DNA of 18,670 nt, from assembly GCA_003526065.1 (NCBI GenBank), contig DQBD01000095.1:834-19503 (forward strand). Direction: 5' to 3'. Both the position numbers and the translations under genes were made by a program. Position 1 is the first letter of the stretch. The number at the start of each line of letters is the position of its first letter. Shown piece by piece: positions 1 through 6,739 of the stretch. The DNA is from Gammaproteobacteria bacterium (GTDB taxonomy: Bacteria; Pseudomonadota; Gammaproteobacteria; Immundisolibacterales; Immundisolibacteraceae). The notes beneath the pieces were generated by a model. That model was not told where the DNA came from. It did no database searches and saw only the letters and a program-made list of their open reading frames with translations.

Positions 1-36
1 AGCGGGCGGGGCGGGTCACCCCCGCCGCGCCAAGGC

Positions 37-1182
37 TCAGTAGACGGCGTCGGCGCGGTAGCGCTCGGGCAGGTTTTCAGGCCGCCCGTGGGGCGCGGCG
101 GCGCCGCTGTCCCAGTACGCCTCCACGCGCGGGTGCATGACCTTGCGCCACAGCGGCGGGATCATGGCGACCCACAGCATGGTGAGGTAGCCGAACGGCA
201 GACGCGGCGCGTCGTTCATCACGCGCAGGATCTGGTAGGGGCGGCCGACGTTGGCGTGGTGGTCGGAATGGCGGTCGATCTGGCAGAAGAACAGGCTGCT
301 GACCAGGAAGCTGTCGTCCCAGGCGTGCGCGTCGCGGATGGTTTCCCAGCCGCCTTCCGGCAGGCGCCGGCGCGCCAGGCCGTAGTGTTCCAGGAAGTCG
401 GCCACCGCCAGCAGGCCACGCGCGAACAGGAAGTGCGCGATGAACAGCGGCAGGGCCAGCCAGCCGAACAGGCTGATCATCACCACCAGCCAGGTCACCG
501 GCAGCACGGTCATCCACAGCATGCCGTTGTGCAGCGACCACGGCGAGCGGCCCTGGCGGCGCAGGCGCTCGGCCTCGATTTCCCAGCCCATCAGTGTCTT
601 GAGCACGATGCTGCGCGGGCCGAACACCCACACGTTCTCGCCGTACTTGGCCGAGCCGGGGTCTTCCGGCGTGGCGACCCGGTTGTGGTGCCCGTAGTTG
701 TGGTAAATGGCGAAGTCGCACATGTTGATGGGCGTGAACAGCAGGATGCCCATCCAGCGGTCGAAGCGCTGGCCGTGGTGCGCCAGCTCATGCGCCGCGG
801 TGGCGCCAAAGCCGACCGCGATCGACGACGACAGCAGCAGGCCGATCTGTTCAAGCGTGCTCAGCTGCCCGCCAGTGAACAGCCAGTAGCTGAAGACGGC
901 CACGGCCCACTGTGCCGGCACCAGCACCCACAGCATGACCCGGTAGAACAGGCTCTTCTCGAGCGCGGCTTCGTCTTCCGGGCGGTGATTGATGTTGTCC
1001 GGCCCGACGAACGGGTCGATCAGCGAAACCGCCGCGAACACCATCACCGTCAGCCAGTGCCAGATGCCGCCGCCCAGCAGCCATCCGAGCACCGGCAGCG
1101 CCAGCAGGCCGATCAGAGGCCAGGTTGTGACACGGGCGACCACGCTCAACTGCGTGGTGCCGGGTTTCAAGACGCCTTCCAT
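37..1182 (-). CDS. alkB: AlkB-type alkane/fatty-acid hydroxylase (non-haem di-iron membrane monooxygenase)
   Basis: 381 aa integral-membrane protein of the fatty-acid desaturase/AlkB superfamily. All three histidine clusters are visible: HELAHH (about 131-136), HNYGHH (161-166, followed by the AlkB-like NRVATPEDP) and RHSDHH (304-309). The extra LEHYGL motif typical of AlkB is at about 264-269. Hydrophobic segments fall near 20-60, 80-130 and 220-260. Family knowledge: AlkB proteins hydroxylate terminal methyl groups of alkanes, taking electrons from rubredoxin. No rubredoxin or rubredoxin reductase gene lies in the window, so the donor must be encoded elsewhere. I chose the ATG at 1182 because GGAG sits six bases before it; an in-frame GTG at 1194 is the alternative. 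The first cluster reads HELAHH rather than the HELGHK of classical alkane hydroxylases, so the substrate is uncertain. Family call very likely; alkane specificity inferred. Confidence 0.88.
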   Translation of the reverse strand: MEGVLKPGTTQLSVVARVTTWPLIGLLALPVLGWLLGGGIWHWLTVMVFAAVSLIDPFVGPDNINHRPEDEAALEKSLFYRVMLWVLVPAQWAVAVFSYWLFTGGQLSTLEQIGLLLSSSIAVGFGATAAHELAHHGQRFDRWMGILLFTPINMCDFAIYHNYGHHNRVATPEDPGSAKYGENVWVFGPRSIVLKTLMGWEIEAERLRRQGRSPWSLHNGMLWMTVLPVTWLVVMISLFGWLALPLFIAHFLFARGLLAVADFLEHYGLARRRLPEGGWETIRDAHAWDDSFLVSSLFFCQIDRHSDHHANVGRPYQILRVMNDAPRLPFGYLTMLWVAMIPPLWRKVMHPRVEAYWDSGAAAPHGRPENLPERYRADAVY

Positions 1183-1187
1183 GGTTT

Positions 1188-1221
1188 TCTCCACGACGTG
1201 GAGACGGCCACCCTGGCCGTC
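1188..1221 (-). promoter_or_regulatory. Tandem hairpins in alkB leader sequestering the Shine-Dalgarno
   Basis: On the minus-strand transcript, two perfect hairpins sit directly before the alkB ATG. The distal one pairs 1221-1214 with 1210-1203 (8 bp, 3-nt loop). The proximal one pairs 1204-1198 with 1194-1188 (7 bp, 3-nt loop). The 3' arm of the proximal hairpin contains the GGAGA ribosome-binding site. The two stems share two bases (1203-1204), so they stack or compete slightly. The pairing is read directly from the sequence. A role in translational control is inferred. Confidence 0.5.
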
Positions 1222-1232
1222 CTAACTGCGTC

Positions 1233-1260
1233 ATGGTAACGGGTTCGGCGTCCTTTACAA
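1233..1260 (-). promoter_or_regulatory. Candidate sigma70 promoter of alkB
   Basis: On the minus strand a -35-like TTGTAA (complement of 1255-1260) and a -10-like TACCAT (complement of 1233-1238) are 16 bases apart, each matching consensus at 4 of 6 positions. The predicted transcription start near 1226 would place the first leader hairpin almost at the 5' end of the RNA. The match is modest. Confidence 0.3.
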
Positions 1261-1289
1261 GTGTTCGGGATGTCGGTGCGGGCTGGCTT

Positions 1290-1868
1290 TCAGGGGTGGT
1301 GGCGCCGCGCCAGCGTGCCCATCAGTTGCGGGTCCGCGAATGCGCGGGTGAGTGCGTTCGACACCGTCTGGTTGACCAGCCGCTGACTGAGCGCCGGTGC
1401 CGGATGGAAGGCCACTTCCTGTTCCTGATGCGCGCGGTAGGTCGTGGTGTAGCTGGCATGGCCCGCGACGGCCGCAGCCCGTATGTCGGCATCCACGAAC
1501 ACCGTCTTCTTCATCACCGCGCTCGACAGGTCATACGTGATCTGCAGCACCTCCAGCGTCAGCGTGTTGGCGAGCGGCGTGGGCGCCGGCTCGACGGCGA
1601 AGCCGAGGCGTTCGAGCGCCAGCGTGGCTTCCCGGTACACCACGTCCACCACGTTCACGGCCGGGTCAATGCCGGTCACGGCGCCGTTGCGCTGTGCCTC
1701 GGTCAGCGGGCGGCGATCGACCACCTGCACGGCCACCGGCGTGCCCTGGCCGATGTTGCGGGCGGCGACGTCGATGGTGGGTTTCAGGTCGAGGCGTTGC
1801 GGGGCGGTGCTGCAGGCAGCGACGAGCAGCGCAAGTACAGGCACGAGGAGCAGGGTGGGTGCGCGCAT
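1290..1868 (-). CDS. YajG-family lipoprotein
   Basis: 192 aa. The N-terminus is a lipoprotein signal: a hydrophobic stretch (about 5-18) ending in the lipobox VAAC with Cys19. Ser at +2 predicts outer-membrane sorting by the Lol rule. The mature part resembles Escherichia coli YajG in overall layout: LDLKPTIDVA after the lipid anchor, a central stretch on a protein that is amphipathic and aliphatic, and a final part with NQTVSNALTRAFAD. The function of YajG is not established. The reading frame stays open upstream to 2081 with start codons inside the neighbouring dehydrogenase gene. I chose the ATG at 1868 because the signal peptide begins there. No clear Shine-Dalgarno precedes it. It lies 118 bases downstream of the SDR-like gene and 107 bases upstream of alkB on the same strand, so cotranscription is possible. 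Confidence 0.72.
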   Translation of the reverse strand: MRAPTLLLVPVLALLVAACSTAPQRLDLKPTIDVAARNIGQGTPVAVQVVDRRPLTEAQRNGAVTGIDPAVNVVDVVYREATLALERLGFAVEPAPTPLANTLTLEVLQITYDLSSAVMKKTVFVDADIRAAAVAGHASYTTTYRAHQEQEVAFHPAPALSQRLVNQTVSNALTRAFADPQLMGTLARRHHP

Positions 1869-1986
1869 CGGAGGGAACTTCACCGGGGTGGACCGAAGAG
1901 GGCGCCTATTGTGCCCGTCCGTCAGGCGCCCGGCCGCAGCGTGACGAATGATTTTGGCGCCGTGGTTACGGTCGGGCGCGAACGTC

Positions 1987-2703
1987 CTAGAAAGGCTCAA
2001 CCGCCGGGCGCAGGTCGAGCTCCAGCGTCCAGGCCCTCGGGTCCTGAACATGCAGTTGCCAGTAGGTTTCGGCGATGGCATCCGGCGCCAGCACGGTGTG
2101 ATCGGCGCGCTCCGGTTGGCGCTGACGCAAGCGCGGCGTGTCGATCTGGCCGTCGATCACGACATGGGCCACGTGCACACCCTGAGGGCCATATTCCCGC
2201 GCCATGCTCTGTGCCAGCGCGCGCAGGCCGAACTTGGGGACCGCCAGCGTGGCGAAGTTTTTGCTGCCGCGCCAGGCGGCAGTGGCGCCTGTCAGCAGCA
2301 CGGTGCCGCGTCCGGCGTGCGCCATGGCAGGCAAAAGCGCGCGGGCGAACAAAAACGCGCCGAGGCATCCGGTACGCCAGGCTGCCTCGAATTGCTCGGG
2401 GGTGACGTCGGTGAGGCCGCCGGGCCGGTAGCCGCCGGCGTTGTAGATGAGCACCGACGGCTCGCCCAGATCGCGCTCGACCGCCTCGCAGACCGTTTGC
2501 ACCGCGGCGGCATCGGTGGCGTCGGCGGCATAGGTTTTCAGGCGCGGGCCGAGGTCCGTCAGCTGGGCGCTGGCATGCGACAGGGTGTCGGCGTGCCGCG
2601 CCACCAGCGCCAGCGCGAAGCCTTCACGGGAGAATCGGCGGGCCAGCGCAAGGCCCAGGCCAGGGCCGGCGCCAACGATGATCGCAGTGGGCCAAGTGCT
2701 CAT
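1987..2703 (-). CDS. Atypical short-chain dehydrogenase/reductase-like protein
   Basis: 238 aa Rossmann-fold SDR. The cofactor loop is GAGPGLG (11-17) instead of the usual TGxxxGIG. The structural NAG is at 88-90, followed further on by the catalytic-region segment. That segment reads LAVPKFGLRALAQ: Lys157 is present, but the position four residues before it, normally Tyr, is Leu153. The serine position is also degenerate (only Thr138 and Thr141 nearby). The C-terminal part keeps the VxxxIDT-like substrate loop (VVIDGQIDTP, 181-190). Start ATG at 2703 is supported by GAGG eight bases upstream. It diverges from the aldolase-like pair, with 250 bases of shared intergenic DNA. The fold is certain. 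With the Tyr missing, classical oxidoreductase chemistry is doubtful, and no substrate can be assigned. Confidence 0.85.
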   Translation of the reverse strand: MSTWPTAIIVGAGPGLGLALARRFSREGFALALVARHADTLSHASAQLTDLGPRLKTYAADATDAAAVQTVCEAVERDLGEPSVLIYNAGGYRPGGLTDVTPEQFEAAWRTGCLGAFLFARALLPAMAHAGRGTVLLTGATAAWRGSKNFATLAVPKFGLRALAQSMAREYGPQGVHVAHVVIDGQIDTPRLRQRQPERADHTVLAPDAIAETYWQLHVQDPRAWTLELDLRPAVEPF

Positions 2704-2742
2704 GGTGCTTACCTCGGGCGTTGTCGGGAACGTTCGAAATCA

Positions 2743-2761
2743 ATCGACCGTCAAGGTCGAT
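2743..2761. repeat. Perfect inverted repeat (ATCGACC, 5-nt centre) in divergent promoter region
   Basis: Arms 2743-2749 and 2755-2761 are perfect complements around GTCAA. The repeat lies 40 bases upstream of the SDR-like gene start, in the shared intergenic region, so it may be an operator site for that gene. No regulator gene is adjacent. Confidence 0.4.
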
Positions 2762-2872
2762 GGTACGCCGCCGTGCTCAGCGCAGATTGATTTTCCGGCT
2801 GGATTCTGAAAGTATCCGGCGCTTGCCATCCGTCACCAGCAGTGCCCGGAGTGGCGCCGGCTGCCAACCGTT

Positions 2873-2890
2873 CGGTCCAGGGCTGGACCG
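2873..2890. repeat. Perfect 18-bp palindrome (CGGTCCAG-GG-CTGGACCG)
   Basis: Two 8-base arms (2873-2880 and 2883-2890) flank a GG centre. The palindrome ends 63 bases before the ATG of the first aldolase-like gene. Length, symmetry and position fit a dimeric transcription-factor operator. It could also fold as a leader hairpin if transcription starts upstream of it. I found no convincing -35/-10 pair anywhere in the surrounding 250 bases. Confidence 0.45.
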
Positions 2891-2953
2891 GTCGTTCAGT
2901 CAAAGTCTTTCAAGAAGTTTCTGAAGCCAAATACCGCATATGGAGTGCGCACC

Positions 2954-3919
2954 ATGCTTGAGTACAGCCGCAACGACGCCAAATCCTGGGCTCTGAAGAC
3001 CGTCAAGGGCTTTTACCAGTGCCCGATCAGCCCGGTCACGGCCGACGGCAAGATGGACGAAGCCGGTCTGCGCGAGAACATCGAGAAGTTCATCGACGTC
3101 GGCATCGACGGCCTGGTGGTCGGCGGTTTCATCTCCGAGTGCTGGAACCTGACCCTGGCCGACTGGTACCGCTATCACGAAGTGGTGGCCGACGCCGCCA
3201 AGGGCCGCATGCAGCTGGCCACCATCATTCTCGACCCGTCCGTGCATCAGGCGCTCGAGAAGATGAACTACGTCGAGAAGCTCGGCTTCCAGAGCGCCGA
3301 GGTCATCAACCCGGTGGTGCAGCTGCGTTCGGACGACGAGATCTACGCCTGGTACAAGTACCTGACCGACCGTAGCAACATGGCCGTGTGCCTGTACCGC
3401 ACGGCGGTGTCGGGCAAGGTGATCGGCTTCGACCTGATCAAGCGCCTGGCCGACCTGGACACCGTCGTGGCCGTCAAGCAGGGCAGCCTGGTGCGTGCCG
3501 AGACGCTGAAGCTGCGCCGCATGGTGCGCGAGGACTTCATCGTGTCCGACCCGAACGAGGCGGTGTTCCTGGACGACCTGCGTCGCGGTGGCCAGGTGGT
3601 CTGGGGCGAGATGTCCTACCTGGTCTACGGCAAGAAGCGCGCCCTGATCGACCAGTACCGCCAGCTGGCGGCCGAGGGCAAGTGGGAAGAGGCCTACCAG
3701 GTGTCCGAGCAGCTGGCGCCGGTGCGCGAGTTCCTGGAAGACATGCTGGTCTGGGAAATCGTGAAGACCGCGACCTACGCCGGTGCGGTCGGTGGCATCA
3801 AGGTCTGGTTCGAGGCGCTGGGCTTCAACGCCGGCAGCCTGATCCCGCCGGTTGCGCCGCCGAGCGAAGAAAAGAAAGAGTGGATCCGCGGCAAGGTGCA
3901 GGAGTTGGGCCTGGTCTGA
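2954..3919 (+). CDS. DHDPS/NAL-superfamily lyase-aldolase, paralogue 1
   Basis: 321 aa (beta/alpha)8-barrel protein of the dihydrodipicolinate synthase/N-acetylneuraminate lyase (DapA) superfamily. The Schiff-base lysine is Lys175 in VAVKQG. The active-site tyrosine is Tyr148 in CLYRT. The loop that normally reads GTTGES is GGFISEC (57-63), keeping the Glu-Cys seen in hydratase-aldolases such as NahE. The usual YNxPxRT context is also changed. Lysine biosynthesis is therefore unlikely, and the substrate is unknown. The ATG at 2954 is chosen over an in-frame GTG at 2945 for two reasons: TGGAG ends eight bases before it, and it aligns exactly with the start of paralogue 2. Codon choice is strongly biased to C- or G-ending codons, hinting at high expression. 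Only 41 bases separate it from paralogue 2, so the two form one operon. Confidence 0.85.
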   Translation: MLEYSRNDAKSWALKTVKGFYQCPISPVTADGKMDEAGLRENIEKFIDVGIDGLVVGGFISECWNLTLADWYRYHEVVADAAKGRMQLATIILDPSVHQALEKMNYVEKLGFQSAEVINPVVQLRSDDEIYAWYKYLTDRSNMAVCLYRTAVSGKVIGFDLIKRLADLDTVVAVKQGSLVRAETLKLRRMVREDFIVSDPNEAVFLDDLRRGGQVVWGEMSYLVYGKKRALIDQYRQLAAEGKWEEAYQVSEQLAPVREFLEDMLVWEIVKTATYAGAVGGIKVWFEALGFNAGSLIPPVAPPSEEKKEWIRGKVQELGLV

Positions 3920-3960
3920 CCAGGCCTGCCTCGGTCCCGATAACAGCGAGGAGATGAGCG

Positions 3961-4926
3961 ATGCCGGATTACAGCCGTAAGGACGCCAAGGCCTGGGCGC
4001 TGGAGAAGGTCAAGGGCTTCTACATGTGCCCGATCAGCCCGGTCGGTGACGATTTTCAGTTCGATTACGCGCAGTTGCGCGAGAACATCGATCAGTTCAT
4101 CGACATGGGCATCGAGGGTCTGGTGGTCGGCGGGTTCATCGCCGAGTGCTGGAATGTGCCGCTGCGCGAGTGGCTGAAGTACCACCAGGTGGTGGCGGAA
4201 GCCGCGCGTGGCCGCATTCCGCTGTGGACCATCATCCTTGATCCGTCTGTGCACCAGGCGCTCGAGAAGCTGGACTACGTCGAGAAGCTCGGTTTCGAGG
4301 GCGCGGAGGTCATCAACCCGGTGGTGCAGATGCGCACCGACGATGAGATCTTCGACTGGTTCAAGTACCTGACCGATCGCAGCAACCTGGCCGTTTGCCT
4401 GTACCGCACGCCGGTGTCGGGCAAGGTGCTGGGTTTCGACCTGATGCGCCGCCTGGCGGACCTGGACACCTGCGTGGCCGTCAAGCAAGGCCACCTGGTG
4501 CGGGCCGAGACGCTGAAGCTCCGACGCGACCTGCGCAAGGACTTCATCGTTTCGGATCCGTACGAGGCGGTGTTCCTGGACGATCTGCGCCAGGGCGGCC
4601 AGGTGGTGTGGGGCGAACTGTCCTACATTCTCTACGGCAAGCTGCGACCGCTGGTCACCGAGTACCGGCGGCTGGCGGCCGAGGGCAAGTGGGAAGAGGC
4701 CTATCAGGTGTCCAGCAAGCTGGACCCGGTGCGCGACTACTACGCGGATGTGTTCCTGTGGACCGTGGCGCAGACGGCGACCTATGCGTCGGCGCTGGCG
4801 GGCCTGAAGGTGTGGTTCGAGGAGATCGGACTGCACGCCGGGCGCATCATGCCGCCGGTGCGTGAGGCACCGGAGCCGTTCAAGCAGGAAATCCGCGACA
4901 CGCTGCGCAAGCTGGGCGTGGTCTGA
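3961..4926 (+). CDS. DHDPS/NAL-superfamily lyase-aldolase, paralogue 2
   Basis: 321 aa, colinear with paralogue 1 over its whole length without gaps. I count 221 of 321 identical residues. It has Lys175 (VAVKQG), Tyr148 (CLYRT) and GGFIAEC (57-63) at identical positions. Long blocks around 91-120, 136-150 and 191-220 are almost unchanged, while residues 258-275 and the C-terminal tail (about 301-320) have diverged. Start ATG at 3961 has a very good Shine-Dalgarno (GAGGAG, seven bases upstream). Retention of both catalytic residues in both copies argues against decay of either. The pair could form a mixed tetramer, since the family is usually tetrameric, or act on two related substrates. Neither can be settled from sequence alone. 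An intrinsic terminator follows 23 bases after the stop. Confidence 0.85.
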   Translation: MPDYSRKDAKAWALEKVKGFYMCPISPVGDDFQFDYAQLRENIDQFIDMGIEGLVVGGFIAECWNVPLREWLKYHQVVAEAARGRIPLWTIILDPSVHQALEKLDYVEKLGFEGAEVINPVVQMRTDDEIFDWFKYLTDRSNLAVCLYRTPVSGKVLGFDLMRRLADLDTCVAVKQGHLVRAETLKLRRDLRKDFIVSDPYEAVFLDDLRQGGQVVWGELSYILYGKLRPLVTEYRRLAAEGKWEEAYQVSSKLDPVRDYYADVFLWTVAQTATYASALAGLKVWFEEIGLHAGRIMPPVREAPEPFKQEIRDTLRKLGVV

Positions 4927-4949
4927 TACCTGTCAACGGCTGAGATATG

Positions 4950-4985
4950 AACCCGGTCACCGCGCGGCGGTGGCCGGGTTTTTTT
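4950..4985 (+). terminator. Rho-independent terminator of the aldolase-like pair
   Basis: A 14-bp stem (4950-4963 with 4967-4980, one G-T wobble) closes a GCG loop and is followed by a run of seven Ts (4979-4985). It lacks a matching T-run on the other strand, so it should act only on the plus-strand operon. Confidence 0.92.
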
Positions 4986-5003
4986 ATGCGCCGCCCGCCC
5001 GGT

Positions 5004-5993
5004 TCACGTCGGTGGCGTGTCCTGCCAAAGGCGGCGGCCGACCAGGGTGGCGAAGGGCACCGCGCCGGCAAGAAGTAGCCAGTAGTACGTGGCAAAGCGC
5101 CAGGCCAGCAGCGCCGCCGCCAGTGTGGCCGCAGGCAGCCACGGCGCGAGCAGTGCGCCAATGCCCACTTCCACGCCGCCACTGCCGCCCGGCAGCAGGG
5201 TGGCCTGGCCGGCGCCGAAGCTGATCATCTGTATCAGGAACAGGTACGACCACTGGACCGGCTCGGCCAGGCTGCGCACGATCCAGTACAGCACGCTGTA
5301 GCGCAGCAGCCAGTGGCCCATGCACAGCAGGTACACCAGCCCCAGGCGCCAGCGCGCCAGGCCAAGAAGCAGCGTGAGTCCGTGACGAAAACGCAGGATC
5401 CAGCGCGCCAGCTGGCGCCGTCGGCTGGCCGAAATGTGCAGGCGATGCAACACACGTCCGGCCCAGAGCAGTACGCGGCGGTAGTCGCGCACGGTCAGCC
5501 ACAGCAGGGTGCAGCCGCCGATCAGCAGTGACAGCAGGACGCCGACGGCCCAGCCGACGTGCAGTTCCTGGGGACCGGCCAGCAGCAACGGCGAGATGAT
5601 CAGCAGTGCCGCCAGGAAGAACGTCAGGTCGAGCGCCTGGTCGAGTGCGTACATGGCCGCTGCCTGGGTGTTGTCCACCCCGCATTGGCCGACCAGGTAT
5701 ACGTAGGCCAGCGCGCCGCCACTGCCGGCGGGCGTGGCATTGGTGGCGAACTCGATGGCCATGATGCGGCTGATGGCGCGCGGCAGACCGACGCGTTGGC
5801 CGAGCCCACCGAGCACCAGGCACAGGCGGCTGGCGTTGATCACCCATCCTGCCGAGACGCTGCCGATGGCAACAAGCCATACCTGCAGGGACAGGTTGCG
5901 CAGTTCCGGCAGCAGTGCGCTGCCGCCGATGAACACCGGCACCAGTGCGCCCACGGCCAGGGCCAGGGCAATCAGCAGTACGGCGCGTTTCAA
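5004..5993 (-). CDS. LPG_synthase_TM / UPF0104-family integral membrane protein
   Basis: 329 aa polytopic membrane protein with about eight hydrophobic segments (for example 5-23, 37-58, 125-140, 146-168, 215-240, 285-312). It carries the two glycine-rich motifs of the UPF0104/AglD-like family: NATPAGSGG (85-93) and LLPGGSGGVE (266-275). Proteins with this domain include the flippase part of MprF and partners of lipid glycosyltransferases. The cytosolic synthase domain of MprF is absent here. The start is TTG at 5993, whose first bases overlap the stop of the preceding gene as TTGA, so translation is probably coupled. As third gene of a glycosyltransferase operon, it may move or hold the glycosylated lipid; that role is inferred. 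Confidence 0.82.
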   Translation of the reverse strand: MKRAVLLIALALAVGALVPVFIGGSALLPELRNLSLQVWLVAIGSVSAGWVINASRLCLVLGGLGQRVGLPRAISRIMAIEFATNATPAGSGGALAYVYLVGQCGVDNTQAAAMYALDQALDLTFFLAALLIISPLLLAGPQELHVGWAVGVLLSLLIGGCTLLWLTVRDYRRVLLWAGRVLHRLHISASRRRQLARWILRFRHGLTLLLGLARWRLGLVYLLCMGHWLLRYSVLYWIVRSLAEPVQWSYLFLIQMISFGAGQATLLPGGSGGVEVGIGALLAPWLPAATLAAALLAWRFATYYWLLLAGAVPFATLVGRRLWQDTPPT

Positions 5994-6739
5994 GCGGCCA
6001 GGTCCAGCCAGGTGGATTTGGTCAGCGGGCGGCGATGGCGCAGCAGCGCACGCAGGGTGTCGGTCCAGAAGCGTTGGGCGCGGTCGTGTTGCATGTCGAC
6101 TGGATGAAGGCCCAGACGCAGCAGGGGGGTGTCACGGTAGTGCGCCAGAAGGGCCTGGTTGAAACCGCGCGAGACCAGGCGACGCGCGGCGCTGCGGGCA
6201 CTCCACACCAGGCCCGGGGCGGGATAGGTACGCCCTCGGTGCAGATCGATCAGGGTGCGCGCAGTGCTGGTGTAGCGCAGGCCACACTCGGCCACTGCCG
6301 CGCGTCCACCTGGTCCGAGCAGCCAGGCCGGCGCCACGAACCCGGCCGGTCGCCAGCCGAACTCGGCGAACAGTGCCAGGCCGCGCCTGAGCCGTTCGAC
6401 CGCCGCGCCCCGGCCAAGACGGTAGAACTCCGCCTCGCGGGTGTATATGCGGCGCATCCACCAGTCCACGGGATCACCGCGCAGGGGGGTGTCGTCGGCG
6501 TGAAAGTAGCCGTGCAGAACAATCTCGTCGCCCTGCCGGCGTCGAGCCTCCATCGCCTGCACGAACCACGGGTTCCGGCGCAGGTCGCCCTGGTGGTGGA
6601 AATCGGGCACCACCAGCAGTGTGAGGGGCACCTGATGGTGGTCCGCAAACGCCACCAGGGGGCGGTACAGCGGCCAGCTGTGCGGGGCGACGTCGTGCAG
6701 CACCACGCACAGTGCGGGATGCGGTTCAGTGCTGGGCAC
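5990..6739 (-). CDS. DUF2334-type polysaccharide deacetylase-like protein
   Basis: 249 aa without signal peptide or membrane segment, so probably cytoplasmic. It opens with the deacetylase-like strand LCVVLHDVAPHS (His15-Asp16), then has HGYFH (His76, His80), FVAPAWL (134-140) and LGLHPVD (209-215). These match the metal-binding Asp-His-His layout and the closing histidine of carbohydrate-esterase-4-like DUF2334 proteins. A metal-dependent N-deacetylation of a sugar is the expected reaction; the substrate is unknown. The start is GTG at 6739, placed 14 bases inside the end of the glycosyltransferase gene. No alternative start gives a complete first strand. The overlap on both sides suggests the three products act in sequence on one glycan or glycolipid. 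Confidence 0.8.
   Translation of the reverse strand: MPSTEPHPALCVVLHDVAPHSWPLYRPLVAFADHHQVPLTLLVVPDFHHQGDLRRNPWFVQAMEARRRQGDEIVLHGYFHADDTPLRGDPVDWWMRRIYTREAEFYRLGRGAAVERLRRGLALFAEFGWRPAGFVAPAWLLGPGGRAAVAECGLRYTSTARTLIDLHRGRTYPAPGLVWSARSAARRLVSRGFNQALLAHYRDTPLLRLGLHPVDMQHDRAQRFWTDTLRALLRHRRPLTKSTWLDLAA

Noticed and set aside
88..1239. Long plus-strand open frame of 383 codons opposite alkB
   Set aside because: It is antisense to a gene with all AlkB motifs, has Arg/Gln/His-rich composition typical of shadow frames in G+C-rich DNA, and shows no recognisable domain.
2787..2815. TTGATT as a -35 box for the aldolase-like pair
   Set aside because: At 17 bases spacing the -10 position reads AAGTAT, with only two consensus matches; no better spacing was found.
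2851..2866. Sigma54-like GG...GC element in TGGCGCCGGCTGCC
   Set aside because: The GG and GC are 8 bases apart, not the required 10.
3775..4836. 353-codon minus-strand frame opposite the second aldolase-like gene
   Set aside because: Antisense shadow of a well-supported gene; no domain and no plausible start context.
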